Origin: Sphingobacterium composti
Lineage (GTDB): Bacteria; Bacteroidota; Bacteroidia; Sphingobacteriales; Sphingobacteriaceae
Direction: 5' to 3'
Assembly (NCBI RefSeq): GCF_009829075.1
Contig: NZ_WUQZ01000015.1
Location: 30,224-94,223, forward strand
DNA: 64,000 nt
The translations under genes and the position numbers were made by a program. Below are positions 8,884-18,140 of the stretch, one piece after another. A model generated the notes under the pieces. It saw nothing but the letters and a program-made list of their open reading frames with translations. It was not told the DNA's origin and ran no database searches. Each line of letters opens with the position of its first letter. The first letter of the stretch is position 1.

Positions 8884-11800
8884 ACCTGCATTAATGATGT
8901 CAACTTATCTATATCTATCGGCTTACTTACGTAGTCATTAGCTCCTATTTGTATTGATTTTTCTCGATCGCCTTTCATTGCTTTCGCGGTTACAGCAAGA
9001 ATTGGAAGGTTTTTGTATTTTAATTCTTCACGGATTATTTGAATAGCTTCGTATCCATCCATTTCAGGCATCATGATATCCATTAATACAATATCTACTT
9101 TGTGATCTGGATTCTTAAGAATATCGATAGCCTCTTGACCATTGTTTGCGATTTCGATCTTCATATCATAACTCTGCAAACTCGTGGATAATGCAAACAC
9201 ATTTCGCATGTCATCATCTGCAATAAGAACTCGTTTACCATTCAAATTGTTAGTCTGCGTGATCGTAGGTATTGATTTAGCAGGTTGAGCAGCATTACTA
9301 TTTAGTTTGTTCAAAAATAGATTTACCTCATCTATTAATCTGTCACTTGACTTATCTGATTTCAAAATTGTCGCTCTAGCATCAGAAATAATTTTATCAT
9401 ACTGCTGTTTTGGTAATTCATAAGCTGTATTGATAATTATAGGTATTTGAGAAAGCGATTCGCGTTCTTTGATTTTTTCTATCAAATCCAAACCATTACC
9501 ATCTGGAAGGCTTAAATCCAAAATTATACAATCAATGTTTTCTTCTTCAGTTAGTTTAGACCAAGCTGAGCTAAGGGAGAAGGTTTGAATTACATTAATA
9601 TTATGACCAGAGAATGAATTTTTAATATGATCACTTTGAAGTTCCTGGTCTTCTACTAATAATATTTTCTTAACGGATTTATTAAGATTTATGTTGATGT
9701 TTTCAAACGTCTTTTGAATAGTGTCTTCTGTGACAGGTTTGTGCATGAAACCAATTGCGCCATTCTCAATAAAATCTTTTTTAGAGAATGTAGCGGCAGA
9801 CATCATATGAATTGGAATATGTTTGGTGCTCTCGTCATCTTTGAGCGTACGCAAAACTTCCCAGCCATCCGCAATTGGAAGCATAACATCTAGGATAATA
9901 GCACTAGGTAATTGCGATTTTGCTAATTCTATTCCCTTCGCACCGTCATGTGCCAAGATGACATTGAAGCCATAATCTTCAGCAAAACCTTTCAGAATAT
10001 CTGCAAAATTAATGTCATCTTCAATGATTAAGATGGTTTTATCTTCTCCAGCTAAGTGAGGAACGGTTTTTGGAGTTTCTACGACCTGAACAGCTTCAAA
10101 AGTGTCTTTTTTAGGAGTGATAGGCGTTTTTGAAATAATATTATCCTTTACTACGATCTCTTTCTCATCAGCACTCTGTACGGGAATGATAAGGCTGAAT
10201 TTACTTCCTTTCCCAATTTCACTTTCTAGCGCTATGCGTCCACCCAGCAAACTCGCTATTTCCTTGCTAATTGACAGTCCTAGGCCTGTTCCACCATATT
10301 TTCTACTCGTAGAACCATCTTCCTGACGGAATGCTTCAAATATTAAGTCTTGCTTTTCTTGTGAAATTCCTTTTCCTGAATCCACCACATCAAAATATAG
10401 ATTGTTTGAATGCATGGAGACATTCAATTCCACTTTACCTTCAGATTCCGTGAATTTGAACGCATTTGAAAGGAAGTTTTTGATTACTTGTTGAAGTCTA
10501 TATTCGTCCGTTAGGAATTCTATTGGAACTTCATTCGCAATAGAAGTGGTGAATGTAATGTTTTTATCTTTAGCTATAGCTTTGAATAAATCCTCCGCAT
10601 CGTGTACGAAATCTTTAGTTTTTATTTTAGCCATGTTTAAATCTACATGACCAGCTTCAATTTTAGCCAAATCCAGTAATTCATTTATTAATTGTAATAA
10701 ATCTGCTCCTGCATCATGGATAACTTTCGCATATTTTACTTGTTCCTTATTCAGGTTTTGATGTTTGTTATCCTGAAGAAGTTTGGCTAAGATCAATATA
10801 CTATTAAGTGGAGTGCGCAACTCATGGCTCATATTGGCCATGAATTCTGATTTATATTTACTTGCTAATTCTACTTCTTGAATTTTTTGTTCTACCAATT
10901 TTTGTGTTTGGTTGAGATCTTGGTTTCTCGTTTCTAATTCTTCCGCTTTCTTGTTTAATTCTATGTTCGTTTGAGTCAACTCTTCTTGTTGCACACGAAG
11001 TTCTTCTTCTGAAGACTCTAGCAAATTAGTTTTATGCACTAACTCTTCATTAGTGATACGTAATTCTTCTTGTTGCGCTTCAAGTTCTTCTGTTTGTCGT
11101 TGTGTCTCGTCCAATAATTCTTGAACCAAGAGATGACTTTGTCCAAACTTAATGCGAGTAGCAATATTTCTACTTATTCGAGTAAAATAATCCTTGTAAA
11201 GAGTGCAATTGTCTTCATTGTAGTCGGAAATAGCAATTTCGATTACACCCAACGTAGTATCGTCGTGGATTAATGGGCAATAGATGATTGTATAATTATT
11301 ATCCCGGACTACAGCACTTTGAATATTTAGATGCTCTTTAGGTTGGTTCTCCAAAATGACAATTTCTTTATCCTCCGTGATTTTTCCTAAATATCCGTCT
11401 CCAGATATAAACTCATTGACAGCAGCATCTTTATTAACACCATGCGCAGCACATAGCCTAAAGATGAAAGAATCTGGTTTACGAACATATAATGCAATGG
11501 CTGGTGTTTTAATATTTTTGTTCAAAATATCAATTACAACCTCGCAAATCTCTCGCTCATCATCCAATCCACTGATACCATCAGATATCAATGAGCTTTT
11601 TTCAAGTATCCAATTAGAGTTTTCGATTTTATACTTTGCAGTAACATATTCGTTATTTATTTTAGTGAGATCATCAGTGGTCTCTTTTAGTTGTTGTAAC
11701 GTCTGAATAACTCTATAAAAAGTAAATGATATGAAAATAATGACTAATGAAATTAATACAATGATTATGATTTTGTCTGTATCAAAGTCGGATTCATTAT

Positions 11801-12290
11801 CTTTTATCTGCACAACTCTATTATCGACTACACTTTTGATAAAATCATTTACAACAGTCAAAGTATTCTGATCTTGAGCAGTCCAATAATTAATCAGATC
11901 ATCAACATTAGAATACAATGGATTTTCAGAAGCATGGATTAATTCATTTATATGATTTTTTAAAACAAGTACATGGTTCGCGATTTTTTCAATGGATTCT
12001 AATCGCTCAATATCTTTTGATAGACTTTTATTTAGATTTTTAATTATTTGAGTGTTTTTATTAGTGGCATTTTGTGCACTTTCAATATTTGCATGTATTA
12101 ACTCTTTTAGTTGGGTGTTAATTGATGTAGATATATATAACTTTTCCTGCGAACTATTGAGTATTTCTTCGTTCTTTGAGGTAAATACATTTATGCTGTA
12201 AAATAGGTAGGTAGCCCCAAAAATCATTATGACTAATGAAATAATACTACTTGTAATAAGCTGACTTTTCAAATGTTGATTTTTAATCAT
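8871..12290 (-). CDS. membrane hybrid histidine kinase with GAF and three receivers
   Basis: A 1139-aa sensor. TM1 (about 10-32), an extracytoplasmic helical region (33-172, CHASE3-like length) and TM2 (173-193) are followed by GAF (about 235-385). A long Glu/Gln-rich coiled coil (390-480) precedes HisKA with His489 (MSHELRTP) and HATPase_c (to about 705; GGTGLGLSI). Then come three receivers with Asp801, Asp925 and Asp1071. The last receiver is the most canonical. It heads the operon kinase-cheR-cheB-kinase, and its 3' end overlaps cheR by 13 nt. Members of this class run multistep phosphorelays; the signal is unknown. A divergent regulatory region with long inverted repeats lies upstream. 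Confidence 0.94.
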   Translation of the reverse strand: MIKNQHLKSQLITSSIISLVIMIFGATYLFYSINVFTSKNEEILNSSQEKLYISTSINTQLKELIHANIESAQNATNKNTQIIKNLNKSLSKDIERLESIEKIANHVLVLKNHINELIHASENPLYSNVDDLINYWTAQDQNTLTVVNDFIKSVVDNRVVQIKDNESDFDTDKIIIIVLISLVIIFISFTFYRVIQTLQQLKETTDDLTKINNEYVTAKYKIENSNWILEKSSLISDGISGLDDEREICEVVIDILNKNIKTPAIALYVRKPDSFIFRLCAAHGVNKDAAVNEFISGDGYLGKITEDKEIVILENQPKEHLNIQSAVVRDNNYTIIYCPLIHDDTTLGVIEIAISDYNEDNCTLYKDYFTRISRNIATRIKFGQSHLLVQELLDETQRQTEELEAQQEELRITNEELVHKTNLLESSEEELRVQQEELTQTNIELNKKAEELETRNQDLNQTQKLVEQKIQEVELASKYKSEFMANMSHELRTPLNSILILAKLLQDNKHQNLNKEQVKYAKVIHDAGADLLQLINELLDLAKIEAGHVDLNMAKIKTKDFVHDAEDLFKAIAKDKNITFTTSIANEVPIEFLTDEYRLQQVIKNFLSNAFKFTESEGKVELNVSMHSNNLYFDVVDSGKGISQEKQDLIFEAFRQEDGSTSRKYGGTGLGLSISKEIASLLGGRIALESEIGKGSKFSLIIPVQSADEKEIVVKDNIISKTPITPKKDTFEAVQVVETPKTVPHLAGEDKTILIIEDDINFADILKGFAEDYGFNVILAHDGAKGIELAKSQLPSAIILDVMLPIADGWEVLRTLKDDESTKHIPIHMMSAATFSKKDFIENGAIGFMHKPVTEDTIQKTFENININLNKSVKKILLVEDQELQSDHIKNSFSGHNINVIQTFSLSSAWSKLTEEENIDCIILDLSLPDGNGLDLIEKIKERESLSQIPIIINTAYELPKQQYDKIISDARATILKSDKSSDRLIDEVNLFLNKLNSNAAQPAKSIPTITQTNNLNGKRVLIADDDMRNVFALSTSLQSYDMKIEIANNGQEAIDILKNPDHKVDIVLMDIMMPEMDGYEAIQIIREELKYKNLPILAVTAKAMKGDREKSIQIGANDYVSKPIDIDKLTSLMQVWLG

Positions 12291-12522
12291 GCCGGTTATA
12301 TTCAGTTTGATTGTTGTTTTAGTTAAATAGATGTGAATATTGAAATCAATTTCACTTTAATTCATAAATTCTAGTAAATGTGTACAAATATAAGTAGAAT
12401 GCAATATTATACAGCTTTTATAAAAATAAAAGATTTAATGTATTTTTTCTGCAAAAAATACATTAAATAAAATTAATATAATATCTTTAGAAAAGTGATT
12501 ATTAAATTAAAATACAACATTT
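12291..12522. promoter_or_regulatory. divergent intergenic region with two adjacent hairpins
   Basis: This 232-bp AT-rich region separates the divergent kinase operon and floA. It holds a 7-bp stem (12415-12421 with 12426-12432) directly abutting a perfect 16-bp inverted repeat (12433-12448 with 12453-12468, 4-nt loop CTGC). A near-consensus -7 box TATCTTTA (12482-12489) lies before floA. An imperfect palindrome GTGAA...TTCAC sits near 12342. The repeats may be an operator or a minus-strand terminator; sequence alone does not decide. Confidence 0.55.
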
Positions 12523-13500
12523 ATGAATCCTGAAATCAGTGTTATCCTAACTATAATTGGAGCTGTCGTAGCTCTTTCTATCCTTCTTTATTTATTACCT
12601 GTGAACCTATGGTTTACAGCTCAGTTGTCTAACGTACGTATTAGTCTTTTGAATTTGGTCTTAATGCGCCTACGTAAAGTTCCGCCTTCATTAGTGACCA
12701 ATGCAATGATTACGTCAACTAAGGCAGGTTTGCGCATTACTACGAATGATATTGAGACACACTTTTTGGCAGGAGGTAATGTTAATAAGGTTATAAAAGC
12801 ACTTATATCCGCTGATAAGGCTAATATTCCTTTGGATTTCAAATTGGCTACTGCAATTGACCTTGCAGGACGTGATGTGTTCGATGCAGTACAATTATCT
12901 GTTAACCCACAAGTAATCAATACACCTCCAGTAGCGGCAGTTGCTAAGGATGGTATACAACTAATCGCAAAGGCGCGTGTCACAGTTCGTGCCAATATTA
13001 ATCAGTTAGTAGGTGGAGCAGGTGAAGACACAATATTAGCCCGTGTAGGAGAAGGTATCGTAACAACGATTGGATCTTCAAGAGACCACAAAGAAGTTTT
13101 AGAGAATCCAGATCGTATTTCCAAAACAGTTTTGTCCAAAGGATTAGATTCTGGAACAGCTTTTGAGATTTTATCGATTGATATTGCAGATATCGATATA
13201 GGTGAAAACGTAGGGGCGAAATTACAAACCGATCAAGCGGAAGCAGATTTAAAAGTGGCTAATGCTCGTGCCGAGGAAAGACGTGCTATGGCTGTTGCGA
13301 CAGAGCAAGAAATGCGTGCCAAAGCGCAAGATGCTAAAGCCAAAGTAATCGAAGCAGAAGCACAAGTACCTTTAGCATTGGCTGAAGCATTTAGAAGTGG
13401 TAATTTGGGAATTATGGATTATTATAAAATGCAAAATATTCAAGCGGATACGGATATGAGAGCATCTATATCAAATCCAAAAGGTAATGATAAAAAATAA
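12523..13500 (+). CDS. floA: flotillin-like protein FloA
   Basis: The 325 residues match the FloA/UPF0365 family, a membrane scaffold that organises lipid microdomains. An N-terminal hairpin-like membrane segment (about 5-30, [18 protein letters not shown]) is followed by the PHB/SPFH-like domain (about 30-230). The C-terminal stretch is Ala/Glu-rich coiled coil ([17 protein letters not shown] and similar). Length and composition are typical of Bacteroidota FloA. It stands alone: the next plus-strand gene is 305 bp away, and a candidate minus-strand RNA ends just after its stop. Confidence 0.93.
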   Translation: MNPEISVILTIIGAVVALSILLYLLPVNLWFTAQLSNVRISLLNLVLMRLRKVPPSLVTNAMITSTKAGLRITTNDIETHFLAGGNVNKVIKALISADKANIPLDFKLATAIDLAGRDVFDAVQLSVNPQVINTPPVAAVAKDGIQLIAKARVTVRANINQLVGGAGEDTILARVGEGIVTTIGSSRDHKEVLENPDRISKTVLSKGLDSGTAFEILSIDIADIDIGENVGAKLQTDQAEADLKVANARAEERRAMAVATEQEMRAKAQDAKAKVIEAEAQVPLALAEAFRSGNLGIMDYYKMQNIQADTDMRASISNPKGNDKK

Positions 13501-13502
13501 TT

Positions 13503-13616
13503 GGAAAAAACAAAACCTTGACGATGGGCGCCAAGGTTTGCTACTAACCAATTATAAACCTAAATTATGAAAAGACTTTTTTATGAACAAATCAGAACAT
13601 TTATTTCTGATTTGTT
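13503..13616 (-). ncRNA. candidate ~114-nt small RNA
   Basis: Read leftward, this interval has every mark of an sRNA gene. A near-ideal promoter (13651-13621) predicts a start at about 13616. At that point a perfect 12-bp hairpin begins (13616-13605 with 13597-13586, 7-nt loop). A single-stranded, U/A-rich middle follows (13585-13540). The RNA ends in an 11-bp stem with one G-U pair (13539-13529 with 13523-13513) followed by TGTTTTTT. The plus-strand copy of the middle looks like a ribosome-binding leader plus ATGAAAAGACT, so the RNA could base-pair with mRNA start regions. I know of no named family it matches. Confidence 0.62.
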
Positions 13617-13620
13617 GATA

Positions 13621-13651
13621 CAAAGTTACAACAAGAAGTAACATCTGTCAA
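13621..13651 (-). promoter_or_regulatory. promoter of the candidate small RNA
   Basis: On the minus strand TTGACA (13651-13646) and TAACTTTG (13628-13621) have exactly 20 nt between TTG and TA. This is the same arrangement as the gyrB, lutB and rpmH promoters in this window. Confidence 0.72.
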
Positions 13652-13805
13652 TACTTTTAAGTGTAAAAGTTGTTAAAGCAACTAGTTTGTGACAGTTTTA
13701 TGATGATACCCAATGTATTTTGTTTTTATAAAATAATAAATGTCATTTTTGAATAAATAATTTATTTTGCTTTGCTAAATTTTAAATTGTTATTTTGGCT
13801 CAACT
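13652..13805. other. intergenic region between the small-RNA promoter and kdsC
   Basis: No open reading frame is supported here. Short stems are visible: ACTTTT/AAAAGT (13653-13670) and GTTG/CAAC (about 13669-13682), both enclosed by CTGTCA (13645-13650) and TGACAG (about 13690-13695). The kdsC promoter should lie here, but no clean TAnnTTTG was found. Confidence 0.35.
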
Positions 13806-14324
13806 ATGGTTTATACAGAACTTAAAAAAGTCAAATGCGTGGTGTTGGACGTAGATGGCGTATTGACAAATGGAAATATTTTGGTGACTGAAGAAGGTCA
13901 TCAACTTCGGACTTTTAATGTAAAGGATGGTTATGCTATACAGTATGCGATCAAACAAGGTTTAGATATTTTTGTAATTACTGGTGCTAGATCAAAAGGA
14001 GTTAAGGTGAGATTTGATGGTTTAGGTGTTAAGGAAACATTTCTTGGAATAAGTGACAAATGGACATTATTGCAGGATCTGCTGAGCAAATATAACTACT
14101 CCTTAAGTGAAGTTTTGTTCATTGGAGATGACATGCCGGATTATAAATGTATGCAGAAAGTCGGTGTGGCTGTAGCTCCTGCTGATGCAGTAGAAGATAT
14201 AAAAAGTGTTAGCCAATATGTTTCTAAATATAAAGGCGGAGAAGGAATCGTAAGAGAGATTTTAGAGAAAATCCTTCGACTTCAAGGGAAATGGCACAAT
14301 GATGTACTAACAACAAGTATTTAA
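13806..14324 (+). CDS. kdsC: 3-deoxy-D-manno-octulosonate 8-phosphate phosphatase (KdsC)
   Basis: This 172-aa HAD-superfamily phosphatase of the KdsC/YrbI class hydrolyses KDO-8-phosphate to KDO for lipopolysaccharide core synthesis. The DxD nucleophile motif is VLDVDGVLTNG (Asp15, Asp17). Motif II is in FVITGARSKG, and motif III is FIGDDMPDYKCM. It lacks a large cap, as expected for the tetrameric C0 class. It is followed after 1 nt by maf, so the two are co-transcribed. Other HAD phosphatases are possible, but length and motif spacing favour KdsC. Confidence 0.9.
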   Translation: MVYTELKKVKCVVLDVDGVLTNGNILVTEEGHQLRTFNVKDGYAIQYAIKQGLDIFVITGARSKGVKVRFDGLGVKETFLGISDKWTLLQDLLSKYNYSLSEVLFIGDDMPDYKCMQKVGVAVAPADAVEDIKSVSQYVSKYKGGEGIVREILEKILRLQGKWHNDVLTTSI

Positions 14325-14325
14325 A

Positions 14326-14916
14326 ATGTTAGCAGAGCGCTTGAAAGACATTAAAGTGATTTTAGGTTCACAATCACCTCGTCGTAAGGAACTTTTGGCT
14401 TCATTGGATATAGATTTTGAAGTTATTATCAAAAGTGTGGATGAATCTATTCCCCCTAACATTACTTCTCCAGATGCGGCAGAGTATGTTGCATTGAGGA
14501 AGTTGAATGCTTTTGATCCAATGGACTATACAAATACACTAATTATTACAGCTGATACAGTGGTCGTTAATCAAGGTAATGTTGTGTTGGGAAAGCCACA
14601 GACCAATGAAGAGGCAATTCAAGTTATAAAATCACTTTCGGGTACATCACATCAAGTGTATACTGGGCTAGCTTTACGTTACAAAGATCTAGAAGTAAGT
14701 TTTACAGAAGAAACAACAGTTTATTTTGAAACCCTAGAAGAAAATGAAATTCAATATTATGTAGAAAAATATAAACCTTATGACAAAGCTGGGGCTTACG
14801 GCATCCAAGAGTGGATTGGTCGAATAGCAGTCTCCAGAATCGAAGGTTCATATGAAAATGTAATGGGCTTGCCAACTGTCAAGCTGTATCAAGAAATAAA
14901 GAATATTATAAAGTAA
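14326..14916 (+). CDS. maf: Maf-family nucleoside triphosphate pyrophosphatase
   Basis: This 196-aa Maf/HAM1-fold protein hydrolyses non-canonical or modified NTPs to NMPs and is linked to septum-formation control. The N-terminal LGSQSPRRKELL is the family signature. The central ITADTVV and LGKPQTNEEA motifs and the late DKAGAYGIQE motif are all present. The start codon lies 1 nt after the kdsC stop, and a 17-bp terminator stem overlaps its last codons. Confidence 0.94.
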   Translation: MLAERLKDIKVILGSQSPRRKELLASLDIDFEVIIKSVDESIPPNITSPDAAEYVALRKLNAFDPMDYTNTLIITADTVVVNQGNVVLGKPQTNEEAIQVIKSLSGTSHQVYTGLALRYKDLEVSFTEETTVYFETLEENEIQYYVEKYKPYDKAGAYGIQEWIGRIAVSRIEGSYENVMGLPTVKLYQEIKNIIK

Positions 14917-14947
14917 AAAAAGGAGGCAGCGCCTCCTTTTTTTACTT
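14911..14947. terminator. bidirectional terminator between maf and the TonB-dependent receptor
   Basis: A perfect 17-bp stem (14911-14927 with 14931-14947) with a 3-nt loop has A7 and T7 within the arms. It overlaps the ends of both convergent genes. Confidence 0.92.
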
Positions 14948-17560
14948 TATATGGTAACGAATGCCAGAATAGAACATTCTGCCCGTTAATGGACCCCATA
15001 ACAAATTGGTGTCAAAATATTGCCCAAATGGTTGATCGAAAGCCAAGATTGGTTCTTTTTGATACATATTTGAAAGATTCTCTCCACCTACATAAATTGT
15101 AAAGTTTTTGTCTTTACCGAATGATTTGCTAATCTGTGCATTCATCGTGATATAGGTGTCTGAAGATGAGGTTAGTTGGTATTCAGCAGGATTAGCAGTG
15201 GTTGATGGTAATCGTTTAGAACCAACAGTATTAAATGTATAGTCAAAACTCCATCCACTATGCATATTGTAAGCTAAATTAACAAAACCTCTGTGCTTAG
15301 CTGTTAATGGCTTTTGTAATCTTCCCTCTTTGTAATCTGTTTGAACATCTAGCATTCTATAGGCCATACGAGCCTCAAAGTGAGGTGCTGGCATAAAACG
15401 GAACTCTGCTTGTACACTGTTTGAGAAAGATTTACCATCTAAATTATAGATAGAAATTGAACGGGGATTTTCCCAATCTATTACAACTTGATTTTGGAAG
15501 TTGTTGTGAAACAATTCAAGGGAAACTCCGGACTCACGGCCGAATAATTGAAAATTTTGGTCAATGGTAATGCCTGTGTTCCAAGATACTTCGGGCCTTA
15601 AACCATAAGCATCTTCTTTGTTTTTTAATCCAGAATAATCTATAGTTCGTGAGGATGCTAGCATACTCATGTTTTCTGCAAAAATATTTGCTGTACGCTG
15701 TCCTCTACCTGTACTGAAGCGAATTGTATTACCCATAAATGGATTATATCTTGCCACAAAGCGTGGTGTAGTAAACCATCCATATAGTGAATTGTAATCT
15801 TGTCTTAAGCCTATGACCATATCAAATTTTTCGATAGGGCTATAGGTGTATTCTGCAAATACACCGGAAACAGTTTCACGTCGATCAAAATTGTTTGATT
15901 CAACGGTTTCTTTATAATTATCATAAGTCATAGAAGCCCCTACTTTGTATTTATGGGCAACTGTGCCTAATACATCTTGGAAGATTAGATTTGCATATCC
16001 GTTTGTTTGTTTACTATCATAGTTACGTAACCCAAAATAACTATCTTGTGTATAATTAGAAGCGGACAATTGTAATCCAATACTTCTTAACCTATTTTCA
16101 GGAAAAACGTAACCAATCTTAGCAAAACCTTCAATTCTTTCGTTATCAAATCCTAATCCATATACATCCGTTTTCCCCCTGTCCGTATTTTTATCAAAGT
16201 TTATCTGACCACCTGTACGATTGTCTTTAAGGTATTTAACACCAAACTGTGCAATTGTACCCCTGCCATTTTCATAATGCCATCTGTTTATACCCGAGAA
16301 TAAGTTACCAACAGGAATATCTCTAAATCCATTATTACTAAAATTCATGTTTTTATTGTACATGAAGTTGTCATGTAATAGGAAGCCCACAGACCATTTT
16401 TCATTTATTTTCTGTGCTAGATTAAGGTTAAGATCTGTTCGCCCCATATTATTAGCATAAGCATTAAAAAATAATTTTTCAGAGTTGTGCGGCTTTTTCA
16501 ATTCCACATTGATCTGTCCAGCCATGTTTTCATATCCATTCACCACAGAGCCGATTCCTTTACTTATATTAATAGATTCAATCCAAGTCCCAGCAATACT
16601 ATTTAATCCCAATGGTGTAGCAAATCCTCTTGGTCCAGGTAGATTTTCAACGGTCAATTGCGTGTAGATTCCACTTAGGCCTAGTAATTGAATTTGCTTG
16701 CTTCCTGTAACAGCATCATTGCTTACTACGTCTACGGAGACCGTAGTTTCGAAGCTTTCACTAAGGTCACAGCAAGCAGCCTTGAATAATTCCTGGGCTG
16801 TTAATATTTCAACTCTATTTGCGGATAAAGCATTTATATAACTAGATTTTTTGCGACGTGATACAACAACTTCAGATAACACATTATTTTGTGCATGCAC
16901 AACTAATACCTCGTGTAAATTTTTTACTTCAATGGTGTCAGATTGCATACCAGCGTAGGAAAAAATAAGGTTTTTATTCCCTTTTTCGTGCTTGATTTTG
17001 AAGACTCCATTTTCATTTGAAGTGGTTTGCAATGCAGGTCCTTCAAGCCATTTTACATTTACATTGGAAATCGGAGTTAATTCAGCTTTGTTGTCTTCAT
17101 TTACAACTACGCCCGTTATAATATGTTCATGATCGTGATCATCATCATGGGAGTCGGTACCGGTATGTTTTGCATGCGCATCATGATCATTCTTGTCTTT
17201 ATCATCATGTTTATGATCGTCATCACCTAGTCTTTCATAAACACAGCATTCATGTAGATTTTTGTATACATCATCCGGAGCCCTGAAATTCGGCGTGTCG
17301 TGCCCTGCTTTTGCTATAGCTTCTTGGATTTGCGCTAATTTGATTTTTGTAGAATTGTATTTTACATTGATTTTATGGGTTTTCACATCCCATACAGCGG
17401 TTTCAACACCCGGCAGTTTTGCTGCTTTTTCAATTCTTTGTTTACACATGCCACAATTTCCAGCGACTTCAAAAGTCGACGTAGTATCTATTTGTGCATA
17501 TATTGAAGTGGAGAGCACTGTAAAAAGTGCTAGTATTAATATCTTTATATATACTTTCAT
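14942..17560 (-). CDS. TonB-dependent receptor with N-terminal HMA domain and His-rich linker
   Basis: An 872-aa outer-membrane receptor, most likely for a transition metal such as copper or zinc (inference). A signal peptide (1-22) precedes a heavy-metal-associated domain (about 26-90) with the CxxC site Cys36-Cys39 in GNCGMC. Residues 113-146 hold nine histidines among Asp residues. A carboxypeptidase-D-like domain (about 147-230) and a plug (about 245-365) follow, then the beta-barrel ending in an aromatic-rich strand. HMA domains normally occur in chaperones and P-type ATPases, so the fusion suggests metal capture at the receptor. It lies 81 bp after the HYC_CC_PP-type gene on the same strand. 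Confidence 0.93.
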   Translation of the reverse strand: MKVYIKILILALFTVLSTSIYAQIDTTSTFEVAGNCGMCKQRIEKAAKLPGVETAVWDVKTHKINVKYNSTKIKLAQIQEAIAKAGHDTPNFRAPDDVYKNLHECCVYERLGDDDHKHDDKDKNDHDAHAKHTGTDSHDDDHDHEHIITGVVVNEDNKAELTPISNVNVKWLEGPALQTTSNENGVFKIKHEKGNKNLIFSYAGMQSDTIEVKNLHEVLVVHAQNNVLSEVVVSRRKKSSYINALSANRVEILTAQELFKAACCDLSESFETTVSVDVVSNDAVTGSKQIQLLGLSGIYTQLTVENLPGPRGFATPLGLNSIAGTWIESINISKGIGSVVNGYENMAGQINVELKKPHNSEKLFFNAYANNMGRTDLNLNLAQKINEKWSVGFLLHDNFMYNKNMNFSNNGFRDIPVGNLFSGINRWHYENGRGTIAQFGVKYLKDNRTGGQINFDKNTDRGKTDVYGLGFDNERIEGFAKIGYVFPENRLRSIGLQLSASNYTQDSYFGLRNYDSKQTNGYANLIFQDVLGTVAHKYKVGASMTYDNYKETVESNNFDRRETVSGVFAEYTYSPIEKFDMVIGLRQDYNSLYGWFTTPRFVARYNPFMGNTIRFSTGRGQRTANIFAENMSMLASSRTIDYSGLKNKEDAYGLRPEVSWNTGITIDQNFQLFGRESGVSLELFHNNFQNQVVIDWENPRSISIYNLDGKSFSNSVQAEFRFMPAPHFEARMAYRMLDVQTDYKEGRLQKPLTAKHRGFVNLAYNMHSGWSFDYTFNTVGSKRLPSTTANPAEYQLTSSSDTYITMNAQISKSFGKDKNFTIYVGGENLSNMYQKEPILAFDQPFGQYFDTNLLWGPLTGRMFYSGIRYHIK

Positions 17561-17641
17561 ATTTATTTTCTATTATATATTTTCAATAACATTTTATTAT
17601 AGCCAGAGCTAAATAATTCCTATTCGTAATAATAGAAGATC

Positions 17642-18055
17642 CTAAATTCTAAATATGCAGTTTTGGAGATAAATGGGGGGGGAAGAATCAGTATAGGAAT
17701 AAAGTAATTCTGTTGAATACTTTTTATTAATTTCTTGTATAGGGGTAATAAAATCCACAATCCACAGTAACTGTAATACAGCTGGAGACAGTTGAGGAAA
17801 AAGGACTTGATTGGTGTTGATTTTTTTATCGGTAAGTTGATTGATTTCTAGAATCGAATCTTTACAATCCCCCTTACAGTTTTCATTTTGCTTATCCTCA
17901 GATTGGTGATGTTTTTTACAAAAGGGACAATTTTTCGTGTCTATTTGATTATAGAGACTAAGTAATGTCGCTTCTTTACATTGGTGCACATAGATATTTC
18001 CGCCTAAGGAAACAAAGGTGAAGACAATGCACACAAAATAAATAAGTAGTCTCAT
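17642..18055 (-). CDS. HYC_CC_PP-type small exported cysteine-rich protein
   Basis: The 137-aa protein has a signal peptide (MRLLIYFV to about residue 22) followed by Cys/His motifs: VHQC, NCPFCKKHH, and CKGDCKD. A Pro-containing SPPIYLQN lies near the C-terminus. This pattern fits the Bacteroidota HYC_CC_PP family, which I recall as often found beside metal-linked TonB receptors; its function is not established. An in-frame ATG six codons earlier (18073) is unlikely, because the TAAGTTTG promoter box at 18068-18061 lies between the two starts. The downstream receptor is probably in the same operon. Confidence 0.8.
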   Translation of the reverse strand: MRLLIYFVCIVFTFVSLGGNIYVHQCKEATLLSLYNQIDTKNCPFCKKHHQSEDKQNENCKGDCKDSILEINQLTDKKINTNQVLFPQLSPAVLQLLWIVDFITPIQEINKKYSTELLYSYTDSSPPIYLQNCIFRI

Positions 18056-18060
18056 TTCGA

Positions 18061-18068
18061 CAAACTTA
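18061..18068 (-). promoter_or_regulatory. -7 promoter box that decides the start of the HYC_CC_PP-type gene
   Basis: TAAGTTTG on the minus strand ends 5 nt before the ATG at 18055. Transcription would begin at or next to that ATG, so the mRNA is probably leaderless. Confidence 0.6.
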
Positions 18069-18140
18069 AGCAAAATAATATTTATTTTTTTAAGTAAGTG
18101 TAATTTTTTTCTATATTAGAATTATTGAAACCGATGAATT

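Noticed and set aside
13567..13641. A 24-codon frame MKRLFYEQIRTF... on the plus strand.
   Set aside because: It overlaps the 12-bp hairpin and promoter of the minus-strand RNA candidate, and has no plus-strand promoter or terminator. Its coding look is explained by complementarity to a start-codon region.
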